Source: a virus
Direction: 5' to 3' (one strand)
Length of the DNA stretch: 63,280 nucleotides
IMG/VR virus record: IMGVR_UViG_3300025592_000789
Location: 1 to 63,280 of that record
A program made the translations under genes and the position numbers. Shown here piece by piece: positions 36,205-44,565 of the stretch. Every line of letters begins with the position of its first letter. The first letter of the stretch is position 1. The notes beneath the pieces are model-generated. The model was not told where the DNA came from, searched no databases, and saw only the letters and a program-made list of their open reading frames with translations.

Positions 36205-36791
36205 TAAATTACGAGAAATACGAATATAGTGGGTGGACATTATGCAAAGAAGCTTTTGAACAGCTTTTTATATTAATACGTGATAAAAAATTAACAAATG
36301 TTTTAGAATTTGGTTCAGGAGTTAGTACAAGTTTTCTTAAAGATCTTAATATAAATTATGTATCTTTTGACGGTGATAGTACATATTCCGCTAAAGAAGA
36401 AAATGTTCTTATAAGACCTGTAAGACAAGCAACCAAAGAATATTATAACAGCATTATAGAAAATAAAAAATCCTTTAATATTGAAGAATTTAATAAATTT
36501 CCACAAATATTAAAAGAACACACTAGACAAAAATACTGTTTTTATTCAATAGAAGATAATGATTTAGTGAATCAACCCTTTGACTTAATACTGCTAGATG
36601 GCCCACACGGTAATGGAAGAAGTTTTGCTTTTAATTTAATAAAATCCATGTTAAAAAAAGAAACTTACATTTTAGTAGATGATTATAACCATTATCCATT
36701 TATTGATAATCTAAAAATAATTTTTCCAAAAGCATCATTATATTTTGAATCTGTTGAAAATTGTTTTTGCATATACAAGGTAGAGATATGA
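36201..36791 (+). CDS. Class I SAM-dependent methyltransferase-like protein
   Basis: 196 residues. 'NVLEFGSGVSTSFL' is the SAM-binding glycine loop and 'FDLILLDGPHGNG' the post-II segment of a Rossmann methyltransferase. The fold resembles the methyltransferase domain of the GT-MT fusion at 29636. It would methylate a glycan or nucleotide sugar. It overlaps both neighbours (ATGA). Confidence 0.65.
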   Translation: MINYEKYEYSGWTLCKEAFEQLFILIRDKKLTNVLEFGSGVSTSFLKDLNINYVSFDGDSTYSAKEENVLIRPVRQATKEYYNSIIENKKSFNIEEFNKFPQILKEHTRQKYCFYSIEDNDLVNQPFDLILLDGPHGNGRSFAFNLIKSMLKKETYILVDDYNHYPFIDNLKIIFPKASLYFESVENCFCIYKVEI

Positions 36792-37516
36792 AAATAACAG
36801 CAATACTGACAGGATGGAAACGTCCACAAAATTTAGAAAGACAATTAGAAGCTATTAAAAATCAGACAATAGCTCCAACTGATATAATGATGTGGTATAA
36901 TGGAGAAAATGCAGAGCATGCTCAAAAGGCATTGCCAGGAGTTAAAACTGCTTCGTGCAATCATAACTTTAAATTTATCGGTAGGTTTGCATATGCGTTA
37001 TTAGCAAGAACCGAATACGTTTGTATTTTTGACGATGATACAATACCAGGACCTAAATGGTTTGAGAATTGTATTAATACAATGAAAACACACGAGGGTA
37101 TTCTTGGAACTACTGGCATATATTTAACTAAGAATACTAACTATAGGGATCATAGAAAAATTGGTTGGAACGGGCAAAAAAGCAATGAGCCTATAGAAGT
37201 AGATCTAGTAGGACACGCCTGGTTTTTTAAATATGATTGGTTAAAGTATTTTTGGATGGAGGCGCCCTTGAGCTGGGATAATGCCGAAGATATCCATTTC
37301 TCGTATGCAGCACAAAAATATGGTGGCATTAAAACATATGTTCCACCACATCCAGACACTGATAGAAGTATTTGGGGTAGCCTAAATGGAAGCGCACTAG
37401 GGAACGATTCTGTAAGTTCTTGGGTTAACCGAGATAAAAATAATCATACAATTATTAGAGATAATTGTGTAGAAAAAGCTGTACAAAACGGCTGGAAGTT
37501 AGTACATTCTAAATAA
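36788..37516 (+). CDS. GT2-family glycosyltransferase, last gene of the glycosylation block
   Basis: 242 residues from ATG 36788 (ATGA overlap, AAGG 8 nt upstream); ATG 36761 lies inside the preceding gene. 'ITAILTGWKRPQNLERQLEAI', 'NQTIAPTDIMMWYN' and 'VCIFDDDTIPGPKWF' (DxD) show a GT-A enzyme. 'LSWDNAEDIHFSYAAQKYG' provides the usual 'ED' catalytic segment. Confident GT2 call. Confidence 0.82.
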   Translation: MKITAILTGWKRPQNLERQLEAIKNQTIAPTDIMMWYNGENAEHAQKALPGVKTASCNHNFKFIGRFAYALLARTEYVCIFDDDTIPGPKWFENCINTMKTHEGILGTTGIYLTKNTNYRDHRKIGWNGQKSNEPIEVDLVGHAWFFKYDWLKYFWMEAPLSWDNAEDIHFSYAAQKYGGIKTYVPPHPDTDRSIWGSLNGSALGNDSVSSWVNRDKNNHTIIRDNCVEKAVQNGWKLVHSK

Positions 37517-37540
37517 TGATTATAAAAGAATTGGGTTAAT

Positions 37541-37996
37541 ATGGCACTACGTGGTAATGAATTAGAGAAGGCTGCTAATAAAGCAAACATCAGTTATAGA
37601 AAAGCAGACGAAGCTTTAATATTAAAAGTACCAACGGGTATAACTATAACTAAACATGGAGCAATCCCACAAAAGTCTACAGTAGATTTTGTAGGAATAT
37701 TAAAAGGTGGAAAGTTTATAGCATACGATGCTAAAGAAACTAAAAGTAAAACATCATTTCCACTAAAAAATATACACCAGCACCAATACGAGTATTTAAA
37801 GTATGCAAATAAACTTGGTGGGGTAGCGTTTTTTCTAATTCATTTTACTACACTGTATGAGTCAAAGGCTTTTATAGTTCCAATGGATCTTATTATAAGA
37901 TACTGGGAACGTGAAACAAGAAAGTCTATACCAATTACCGAATTTAAAAAAGAATGGTTAGTAGAGATCAACGAGTATCTCAAAGATATATTATGA
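37541..37996 (+). CDS. recU: RecU-like Holliday junction resolvase
   Basis: 151 residues. 'LRGNELEKAANKAN', 'KSTVDFVGIL', 'FIAYDAKETKSKTSFPL' and 'KNIHQHQYEYLKYA' match the RecU core, including the PD-(D/E)xK residues (Asp in TVDF, then Asp-x-Lys where RecU usually has Glu-x-Lys). The N-terminal stalk arm is shorter than in Bacillus RecU. It resolves four-way junctions before packaging. It starts 24 nt after the glycosylation block. Confidence 0.82.
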   Translation: MALRGNELEKAANKANISYRKADEALILKVPTGITITKHGAIPQKSTVDFVGILKGGKFIAYDAKETKSKTSFPLKNIHQHQYEYLKYANKLGGVAFFLIHFTTLYESKAFIVPMDLIIRYWERETRKSIPITEFKKEWLVEINEYLKDIL

Positions 37997-38232
37997 TTAC
38001 TAAAGAACATGTAGGCTGTATAATTCAGCCAGTACTAAAAGTAAATATCGCAGTTGCCTATGTAGGGGAACTTGCAAATATAAATGACGAAGGAATATTT
38101 ACACTTATACCTTTTGATCAAACAAAAGATCCTAAACTTTCAGAAGAAGTGATAGGGCCTTGTGTAAGATACCCAATGTTATTAGACGTAAAAGAAATTT
38201 TAGCAGTAGTGCTATTAAAGAAAGTAAAGTAA
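37993..38232 (+). CDS. Unassigned small protein
   Basis: 79 residues from ATG 37993 (ATGA overlap with recU); the longer reading from 37954 would lie inside recU. A small beta-rich protein, 'VGCIIQPVLKVNIAVAYVGELANI'-like strands, no recognised motif. It sits between recU and the dUTPase. Confidence 0.5.
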   Translation: MITKEHVGCIIQPVLKVNIAVAYVGELANINDEGIFTLIPFDQTKDPKLSEEVIGPCVRYPMLLDVKEILAVVLLKKVK

Positions 38233-38682
38233 ATGGCTGAACAAAAAAATAAAAAACTTGTAATTAAATATAAGTTATTGGATAATAAAGCAAAAGCACC
38301 GCAAAAAGGATATGACACCTCAGCAGGTATAGATCTTTGTGCATTATATAAATACAGATTAACAGGACATTCGACTAAAGTTTTACAAACAGGCATTGCT
38401 GTAGAAATACCAAAAGGATGGTATGGACAACTCCACGATAGAAGTGGTCTGGGGTCAACTACCACTTTAAAAGTTAAAGCAGGAGTCATAGACTCTGAAT
38501 ACCGTGGAGAGATAGGTATTATATTAAATAATACAGGACCATATCCACTTATTATCGAAGAGGGAGAAAGTATAGCTCAAATGGTTATATTACCTGTTCC
38601 CGAAATTACTTTAAAGGAAACAGACGAATTGTCGAAAACAGATAGGGGAACAAAGGGATATGGTTCAACCGACTCAGCATAG
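38233..38682 (+). CDS. dut: dUTP diphosphatase
   Basis: 149 residues, trimeric dUTPase length. All five motifs are seen: 'DTSAGIDL', 'DRSGLG', 'GVIDSEYRGEIGI', 'GESIAQMVI' and the C-terminal 'RGTKGYGSTD' (an RGxxGxGSTx type P-loop). It hydrolyses dUTP to dUMP, keeping uracil out of DNA and supplying the dTMP precursor. It abuts the previous gene and overlaps the reductase by 23 nt. Confidence 0.92.
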   Translation: MAEQKNKKLVIKYKLLDNKAKAPQKGYDTSAGIDLCALYKYRLTGHSTKVLQTGIAVEIPKGWYGQLHDRSGLGSTTTLKVKAGVIDSEYRGEIGIILNNTGPYPLIIEEGESIAQMVILPVPEITLKETDELSKTDRGTKGYGSTDSA

Positions 38683-40621
38683 AGCTTTTTATCTATCTGA
38701 CACTTTTATAGACGAGTTTAAAGGTAGTCAACCTAAGTGGGGACCACTTGGGTACGTAACATACAAACGAACTTACGCCAGAAAAAGAGATGATGGGACA
38801 ACAGAAGAATTCTGTGATACTTTAAGACGTGTGGTAGAGGGTACATTTAATATGCAAAAAACGCATATTATAAAAAATAGTTTAAGCTGGAATAATGTCC
38901 AAGCCCAAAGAACCGCACAAGCTATGTACCGGGCAATGTGGGACTTTAGGTTTCTACCTGCCGGTAGAGGGCTATGGGCTAACGGAACTAATTATGCAGA
39001 AAATAAAACAGCAGCAGCTTTGTTTAACTGCGCCATGATTAGTACAAACGACATAGCTAAACGTGGGCCTGAAATTTATGAATTTATAATGGACGCGTTA
39101 ATGCTTGGAGTGGGAGTAGGATTCGATACTTTAGGAACAGGGAAATTAGAGATACAAACTCCAGAAATAACTAACGGATTAGTATATAGTATTCCTGATA
39201 CTAGAGAAGGGTGGGTTGAATCTGTAGGATTAATTCTAAATGCCTACTTTAATGGTGGCCCATTACCTACATTTGAGTATGATCAAATAAGAGCTTATGG
39301 AGAGCCTATTAAAGGATTTGGTGGTACTGCTAGTGGCCCAGAACCATTAATAGTTTTACATACTACTATTCAAAAACATTTTGAAGGCCGTGAAGGTGAA
39401 GAAATTACTTCTAGTGATATAGTAGACATAGAAAACTATATTTCGAAATGTGTAATAGCTGGTAATGTAAGACGTTCTGCTGCTCTAGCTTTAGGTGACC
39501 CATTAGATAAAGAGTATATGGAACTAAAGCATGATGAAGAAAAATTAAAGTCACATAGGTATGGAAGTAATAATGCTATAGCTTGTACGATAGGCATGGA
39601 CTATTCAGAGGCTACTAAAAATACAATAAAACAAGGTGAGCCTGGGTATCTGTGGTTAGAGAACGCAAGATGGAATGGTCGTATGGGCGAGTGGTGTGAT
39701 GATTCTTTTGTTATGGGTGTTAATCCTTGTGGGGAAATCTTCCTCGAATCAGGTGAACTATGTAATCTAGTAGAAACCTTCCCAGCTAATCATGAAACTT
39801 TGGCTGAGTATAAACGCACACTTAAGCTAGCTTATTTATATGCAAAGACTATGACTCTAGCTAAAACACATTGGCCAGAGACTAATGCCAAGATGCTTAA
39901 GAACAGACGCATAGGTGTATCACAATCAGGTATTATACAGGCGTTCCGTAAACATGGTCGCAGAGAGATGTTAAAATGGAGCGACGAATCTTACAAGCAT
40001 CTAAGAGAGCTTGATAAAATCTTCTCTGACTGGATGGCTATTCCGACTAGTAAGAAAATTACTACAGTAAAACCATCTGGTACGGTATCTCTTTTATGTG
40101 GAGCCACTCCTGGTATACATTATCCAGAAAATAAGTATTATATTAGACGTATTAGATTCTCTAATACTTCAGAGCTAATCCCCATACTAAGGGAAGCTGG
40201 ATATAAAATTGAAGATGACGTATATGACTCAGGTGGGAAAACCTTAGTTGTAGAGTTCCCAGTAGAGGAACAATTTTATGAGAAATCTAAATATGATGTA
40301 ACTCTGTGGGAACAGTTAGAAAATACTGCGCAATACCAGCAGTACTGGGCGGACAATGCAGTTAGTAATACTATCACATTTCAAGAGAATGAAAAGAAAG
40401 ATCTCCCTCGCGCACTTGAGTTATATGAAACTCGTTTAAAGAGTGCGTCTTTCTTACCGTTAGGTACTCATTCATATGAGCAGGCTCCATACGAAGCTAT
40501 TACCAAGGAACAATATATTGAAATGAAGAGTAACTTAAAAGAATTAGACTTCAGTTCAATTAATATTGATGGCAAAGGATTGAAATATTGCGATGGAGAT
40601 AACTGTACAATAACAACTTAG
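38660..40621 (+). CDS. nrdJ: Ribonucleotide reductase, adenosylcobalamin-dependent (class II)
   Basis: 653 residues, single chain, RTPR-type. The substrate-site cysteines are visible: 'FNCAMIST' (Cys ~123), 'VNPCGEIFLE' (active-site Cys ~356), and the C-terminal redox pair 'CDGDNC' (Cys644 and Cys649, four residues apart as in RTPR). 'VKPSGTVSLL' is the substrate-binding loop. No NrdB-type small subunit or NrdG activase is encoded nearby, consistent with a B12-dependent enzyme. It makes deoxynucleotides in the presence or absence of oxygen, given B12. The start overlaps the dUTPase stop, with AGGG close upstream. Confidence 0.86.
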   Translation: MVQPTQHRAFYLSDTFIDEFKGSQPKWGPLGYVTYKRTYARKRDDGTTEEFCDTLRRVVEGTFNMQKTHIIKNSLSWNNVQAQRTAQAMYRAMWDFRFLPAGRGLWANGTNYAENKTAAALFNCAMISTNDIAKRGPEIYEFIMDALMLGVGVGFDTLGTGKLEIQTPEITNGLVYSIPDTREGWVESVGLILNAYFNGGPLPTFEYDQIRAYGEPIKGFGGTASGPEPLIVLHTTIQKHFEGREGEEITSSDIVDIENYISKCVIAGNVRRSAALALGDPLDKEYMELKHDEEKLKSHRYGSNNAIACTIGMDYSEATKNTIKQGEPGYLWLENARWNGRMGEWCDDSFVMGVNPCGEIFLESGELCNLVETFPANHETLAEYKRTLKLAYLYAKTMTLAKTHWPETNAKMLKNRRIGVSQSGIIQAFRKHGRREMLKWSDESYKHLRELDKIFSDWMAIPTSKKITTVKPSGTVSLLCGATPGIHYPENKYYIRRIRFSNTSELIPILREAGYKIEDDVYDSGGKTLVVEFPVEEQFYEKSKYDVTLWEQLENTAQYQQYWADNAVSNTITFQENEKKDLPRALELYETRLKSASFLPLGTHSYEQAPYEAITKEQYIEMKSNLKELDFSSINIDGKGLKYCDGDNCTITT

Positions 40622-40623
40622 GT

Positions 40624-40639
40624 TATTTTGGTATAAGAA
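40624..40639 (+). repeat. 16-nt motif TATTTTGGTATAAGAA, copy 2
   Basis: Identical to 17747-17762. It lies 2 nt after the reductase stop and 6 nt before a 7-bp hairpin, CTAGGCG (40646-40652) with CGCTTAG (40657-40663, one G-T pair), which is followed by TTTT. Confidence 0.45.
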
Positions 40640-40676
40640 GAATAACTAGGCGACATCGCTTAGTTTTATATTGAAC

Positions 40677-40710
40677 GGGGGAGAAGCAAATTGCTTCTCT
40701 CCCTTATTTT
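40677..40710 (+). terminator. Rho-independent terminator after the reductase gene
   Basis: GGGGGAGAAGC (40677-40687) pairs with GCTTCTCTCCC (40693-40703) with one G-T pair; the loop is AAATT and its flanks. TTATTTTT follows. A weaker terminator-like hairpin at 40646-40663 precedes it. Confidence 0.8.
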
Positions 40711-40738
40711 TACATTTATAAAGGACTTAATTCGTACA

Positions 40739-41110
40739 ATGCATGAACTAAAAATTCGTTACATCAAGTGCAAAAAGTGTGACCACATTCATTATATTGA
40801 AACATGTGTTAGGGATCAGAACCCTTCCTGTTTCAAATGTGGCCACTCAGAGTTTACTTCAAAGTTAACCAAGCAGGACCTGTTTGAAGCTCGCAGATCT
40901 CCTCAGAACTGTGTTTGCAACCAAGCACTACAGGCAGAGCTTGAAGAAACTACCAGAAATATAGCTATTACTTTGCATAAGAAGTATCAGGGTGCAGAGC
41001 TAATTAAAGCTATCGCAGACACTATGATGGCGTGCATTAATTCAACTAGACAAAACGCTGTGCAATTAGCAGGCCCTTTCTTTAATAATCAAACCGATAA
41101 TAATAAATGA
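40739..41110 (+). CDS. Unassigned zinc-ribbon protein
   Basis: 123 residues from ATG 40739; AAGGA lies 13 nt upstream, and the longer frame from 40691 begins inside the terminator. A zinc ribbon 'CKKC' (about 12-15) and 'CFKC' (about 32-35) is followed by 'CVCN' and a helical half with no motif I recognise. It could bind nucleic acid or a protein partner. It is the first gene after the terminator, leading into the operon that ends with the ubiquitin-like genes. Confidence 0.6.
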   Translation: MHELKIRYIKCKKCDHIHYIETCVRDQNPSCFKCGHSEFTSKLTKQDLFEARRSPQNCVCNQALQAELEETTRNIAITLHKKYQGAELIKAIADTMMACINSTRQNAVQLAGPFFNNQTDNNK

Positions 41111-41472
41111 ACGATAAAGATTTTTTAAACATTGGAGTAGGACGCTCCAATAAGACAGTAACAGTCATAAATATTGACCAAGAAGAAGTTAATTTACCGA
41201 GTGGTCCTAGCAGTAAAGCCATTTTTACAGTCCGCGATGCAGAAGGAAGAGAGTTCAAGATTAGTGACCTTCTTCTAGAGGATCGTGGAGAATCTAAAAA
41301 AGCAGGACTTTGGATCAATATAAATGACGATGGAGAACTATCCAGTTATACTGGGTTAGCGAAATTAATTAAATTCTACGAAGTTAACTCATTACAGGAA
41401 TTAATAGGTAAAGAGGTAAACGCAGATAATGACGATAATGGATTCTTAGTACTAAGTATCCTTAAAAACTAA
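41107..41472 (+). CDS. Unassigned small protein
   Basis: 121 residues, acidic and beta-rich, with strands such as 'KTVTVINIDQEEV' and 'KAIFTVRDAEGREF' that would fit an OB- or SH3-like barrel. No known motif. It overlaps the zinc-ribbon gene by 4 nt (ATGA), so the two are probably co-translated. Confidence 0.55.
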   Translation: MNDKDFLNIGVGRSNKTVTVINIDQEEVNLPSGPSSKAIFTVRDAEGREFKISDLLLEDRGESKKAGLWININDDGELSSYTGLAKLIKFYEVNSLQELIGKEVNADNDDNGFLVLSILKN

Positions 41473-41491
41473 AAAAGAAAAAAAGAAATAT

Positions 41492-43870
41492 ATGAGAATA
41501 CCGTCCGGTAGATTAAAAGTAATAAACGCATTATATGATCTAGGATTTGAAGAAGCAGACTATGACTTACTTAAAAAGACCTCGTTTAAGTTTAAGTCAA
41601 GCCCAGTATTACAGTCTGGGGATAGTAGTTTAAGAAGTCATATAGGGTTTTTATTTAATACAGGAAAAATGTTAGCTTACCATCAGTTTTTACTGGATAA
41701 TGACTATAACTTTACTTCACAGGGTGACGTAACAACTGCTATAGCTAATTACGATTGGGCAAAAGAAATTAATCAAGACATAGGTGAACTTTTTGAAACT
41801 TTGCCAGAAGAGCAAGTTAAAAGTATAAATAAGATGATACCTAAAGGAAAGATAAAATTCTTTTATTCATTGACAAAGACTAATAACTATGGAAGTAACT
41901 GTCCTATTATTACTGATAAAGACACCTTTATTATTGATTCATTAAAGGATACAGATCTAGCTGATCTTGAAAAGATAAGTAAAATTCAAGAACGATTCTC
42001 CAGTTATAACTCATTTCTAGATAGAAACAGAGGGTACGGAGAGAACAATAATAAATTTCAGTTATTGGGTACCTGTCATTTTAGTAATGCACAGGTTGCT
42101 CTATCTTATACAAAAAACTTTTATTTTGGCAAAGACTCAACTCTGCCAATAAATAGTTTTGGTAATTGGCTCTTAAGCAGCAGGCGTGGATATAATTCTA
42201 ACGCTTCTGGATTAAAGATAAATGAGATAGATTTATTTTTAAAAGAATCTTATACAACAAACTTTGATAAGATTACTACTAAAGAGCCTACTCCTGAGCA
42301 ACTAGAGTTATTAAAAGAAAATAACAAGTTTAGATACATACATTCAGTATATGAACATCATAACACTAGATATTGTGTAGTCGGTAGCTCAAGTACATTT
42401 CCTTATTACAACACTCCACGAATTCATAACGCAGCAGAATTTTGTGCAGGAGATTACTTTAGTTGGTTTAAAGTAGAAGCAACTAGTTCTTGGTATGACT
42501 ACGCTGATGCTGGACACTTAGTATATTACAAGCTTGGTCCTGATGGTACTGTGGCAAATAGAGGTAATGATGACCCATTACTAACGCTGGGTGAAGCTGT
42601 ATTAACAGACCCTGCCCCGGTTATGCTTAATAAAGTAATAATCGAAAATTATCTAAAGACAAAGGCTAGTGAAGATAGAGTTGTTGTTTTAGATAATGGT
42701 ACTTTGAATACTATCTTGAGACTGCACATGAAAAAAGAAGAACGCACTCAAAAAGTAGTTCAAAGTAAAAACATAATGACTAAGAAGATAACCAAAGTTA
42801 TTAATAATTTAGAAACAATAAAGAAAACTAAATTAAACGGTATTGATATAACTGAGGACTCTATTAGTTACGCAGGACAAACACTTTCTATTGATAAGAA
42901 TACCTATACAGGGCACGACAGATGGCTTAATGATGTATTTGATAAGATGTTAAGAAACACAGATCCTAATTCCATTGACTGGGATCTTGTTTACGCAACA
43001 TTTTTAAGTTATTTAAGTCTGGGTAGTAAGAGCACCGCTGGTACAATAGGTAACGTTAATTTTAATCTTGAGATAAAATCATCCACCTCTACAAGAGGTG
43101 TGACCTCTACAAGATACTACATTAATGAAAATCGTATTAATAAGAATGAAGTTGATGAATGTCTCGAGCGAGCTTTGTGCTTTGAGACCCAGGAGGACTT
43201 CGATTATTTCCTAGACTCGGTTAGAAAATGTTCGTTAAAATTACATAAATTACTGCACCGTGGTATTAATATTAGTGGAGTAAGTGATGTAATGGGGTCA
43301 TCTCCAGGACATAATAATTACAATCAATTCTCTATAAAATTCCCGATTACTAGAAAAGGTCGTACAACCTCTATGGTTCTAGATGGGAACTCATACAGAA
43401 TTCGTAATACAAATAGATTCTTGACAATATCAAATAAAAGAAGTATTTTAGATGTGGTAGATCTACTACTTAATGAAAAAATAGTAGAGGGTGTAACCGT
43501 AGACGATGTTAAAGATATTATAACTGCTGGACGAAAAGCTTATGTTGAAGCTTTAAAGAAGAGTCAGGAACTACTAACTGACACCATTAAGTTATTTAAA
43601 TTAACAGAGGAAACAAAAGACACCACTAGAGGAAGAGTCAAAGGGTATAAAATAAAAGGCAAAATAAGAACTTACTTTGTTGAAAAAGGATCATTAGAGC
43701 CTGACTCTAATAATCACAATGATTGCAAGGTCTTTGACTACAATTCTGGAAAGTATATTTGTATTGTTGATAAAGGAAATGCTGCTCAAGTTGGTATGGA
43801 TAGGCTAGTAAATAGATTATATGCACTACACAACGATGACTTAGTAGCAAAAGAAATAACTACACTTTAA
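41492..43870 (+). CDS. Large unassigned protein upstream of the ubiquitin-like genes
   Basis: 792 residues, family not recognised. No P-loop, HD, protease or nuclease motif is evident. It is mixed alpha/beta with several cysteines (for example CHF, CVV, CAG, CLERALC) and a basic, lysine-rich C-terminal third (GRVKGYKIKGKIRTYFVEKG). No ubiquitin-conjugating E2 signature is apparent. It precedes the ubiquitin-like gene by 15 nt with an AGAG site between, so it is likely part of the same operon. It could be a substrate, scaffold or a divergent E2/E3-type partner of that system, or unrelated; position is the only support. Confidence 0.6.
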   Translation: MRIPSGRLKVINALYDLGFEEADYDLLKKTSFKFKSSPVLQSGDSSLRSHIGFLFNTGKMLAYHQFLLDNDYNFTSQGDVTTAIANYDWAKEINQDIGELFETLPEEQVKSINKMIPKGKIKFFYSLTKTNNYGSNCPIITDKDTFIIDSLKDTDLADLEKISKIQERFSSYNSFLDRNRGYGENNNKFQLLGTCHFSNAQVALSYTKNFYFGKDSTLPINSFGNWLLSSRRGYNSNASGLKINEIDLFLKESYTTNFDKITTKEPTPEQLELLKENNKFRYIHSVYEHHNTRYCVVGSSSTFPYYNTPRIHNAAEFCAGDYFSWFKVEATSSWYDYADAGHLVYYKLGPDGTVANRGNDDPLLTLGEAVLTDPAPVMLNKVIIENYLKTKASEDRVVVLDNGTLNTILRLHMKKEERTQKVVQSKNIMTKKITKVINNLETIKKTKLNGIDITEDSISYAGQTLSIDKNTYTGHDRWLNDVFDKMLRNTDPNSIDWDLVYATFLSYLSLGSKSTAGTIGNVNFNLEIKSSTSTRGVTSTRYYINENRINKNEVDECLERALCFETQEDFDYFLDSVRKCSLKLHKLLHRGINISGVSDVMGSSPGHNNYNQFSIKFPITRKGRTTSMVLDGNSYRIRNTNRFLTISNKRSILDVVDLLLNEKIVEGVTVDDVKDIITAGRKAYVEALKKSQELLTDTIKLFKLTEETKDTTRGRVKGYKIKGKIRTYFVEKGSLEPDSNNHNDCKVFDYNSGKYICIVDKGNAAQVGMDRLVNRLYALHNDDLVAKEITTL

Positions 43871-43885
43871 ATAAAGAGAAAAACT

Positions 43886-44110
43886 ATGGCAAAAGAAAAA
43901 GAAATCACATTAAAGATCGTATCCGCTGAAGGTCACACAGAGTTTCAAGGCACTGGTGCAGAGGCCCTTGCAGAGTTGCAAGAGCAATGCACAAACAACA
44001 GTAAGTGGGCTTATGTAGATGGCCGTCAGGTTAATCCTGACACTGTGGGCATTGAAGATCTTTTAAATGCTGAAGACATCACTTTAGCTAACACACTAAT
44101 TGGTGGCTAA
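43886..44110 (+). CDS. Ubiquitin-like modifier protein ending in Gly-Gly
   Basis: 74 residues. The composition and order of secondary structure fit a beta-grasp fold: strand 'EITLKIVSA', strand 'HTEFQGTG', a helix 'AEALAELQEQC', strand 'KWAYVDGRQV' and a final strand leading to 'LANTLIGG'. Translation stops directly after Gly73-Gly74, so the modifier end is exposed without processing. The next gene's ATG overlaps the stop (TAATG), and the downstream genes encode a JAMM protease and an E1-like enzyme. The protein could be conjugated to targets or carry sulfur as a ThiS/MoaD-type thiocarboxylate. The fold is inferred; the GG tail and gene order are seen. Confidence 0.78.
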   Translation: MAKEKEITLKIVSAEGHTEFQGTGAEALAELQEQCTNNSKWAYVDGRQVNPDTVGIEDLLNAEDITLANTLIGG

Positions 44111-44565
44111 TGGAAGTTTTCATTACTCCTGAGATAGTTCAGGAGTTAAAAATATATGGCGATTCAAGCCCCGTGCACGAGGTGTGCGGGGCTTTTATCG
44201 GCACTAAAATCAAAAACGAATGGCACATAGAAAAGTTTATACCACTTACCAATGTAATAGCAGGACTCAATGGTAAAGAAGATTACCAGCCTCACCCAGA
44301 AGAATGGTTAAATGTTATAAAAGAGACCACTCATTATAACGATGATGCTAAGTATGATTTTATAGGGGTGTACCATACACATCCTAATAACAAACCATAT
44401 CCCTCAATAACAGACGTTCGAGAGGCCGGTTATAAGGGAATATACATTATATATTCTCCTAAATATAAGACCTTTGGTGTTTACTATTATAATGGTGATC
44501 GGGAACATCTTATGTGGGTACCAGCTATATGTCATGACATAGATGAAAGAGAACTAGTAACTTGA
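44110..44565 (+). CDS. JAMM/JAB-domain metalloprotease (deubiquitinase-like)
   Basis: 151 residues. The JAMM zinc motif is complete: Glu24 (HEVCGAFIG), His89-x-His91-Pro (YHTHPNN), Ser99 and Asp102 (H-x-H-x7-S-x2-D). It is a single-domain form without the NlpC/P60 domain of lambda gpK, and not fused to any tail gene. Members cleave isopeptide bonds after a C-terminal Gly-Gly, or release an amino acid from a sulfur-carrier protein (Mec+ type). Because the adjacent modifier already ends in GG, the likely job is to release it from conjugates. It overlaps the modifier and E1 genes. Confidence 0.88.
   Translation: MEVFITPEIVQELKIYGDSSPVHEVCGAFIGTKIKNEWHIEKFIPLTNVIAGLNGKEDYQPHPEEWLNVIKETTHYNDDAKYDFIGVYHTHPNNKPYPSITDVREAGYKGIYIIYSPKYKTFGVYYYNGDREHLMWVPAICHDIDERELVT

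Noticed and set aside
40646-40710. Small non-coding RNA after nrdJ
   Set aside because: A hairpin pair with a terminator would fit an sRNA, but a promoter for it is not proven and two tandem terminators explain it more simply.
41492-43870. E2 (UBC) fold in the 792-residue protein from a 'FSIKFP' strand
   Set aside because: The segment recalls the E2 FxxxFP strand, but I find no matching HPN motif or flanking catalytic Cys, so it is not called.
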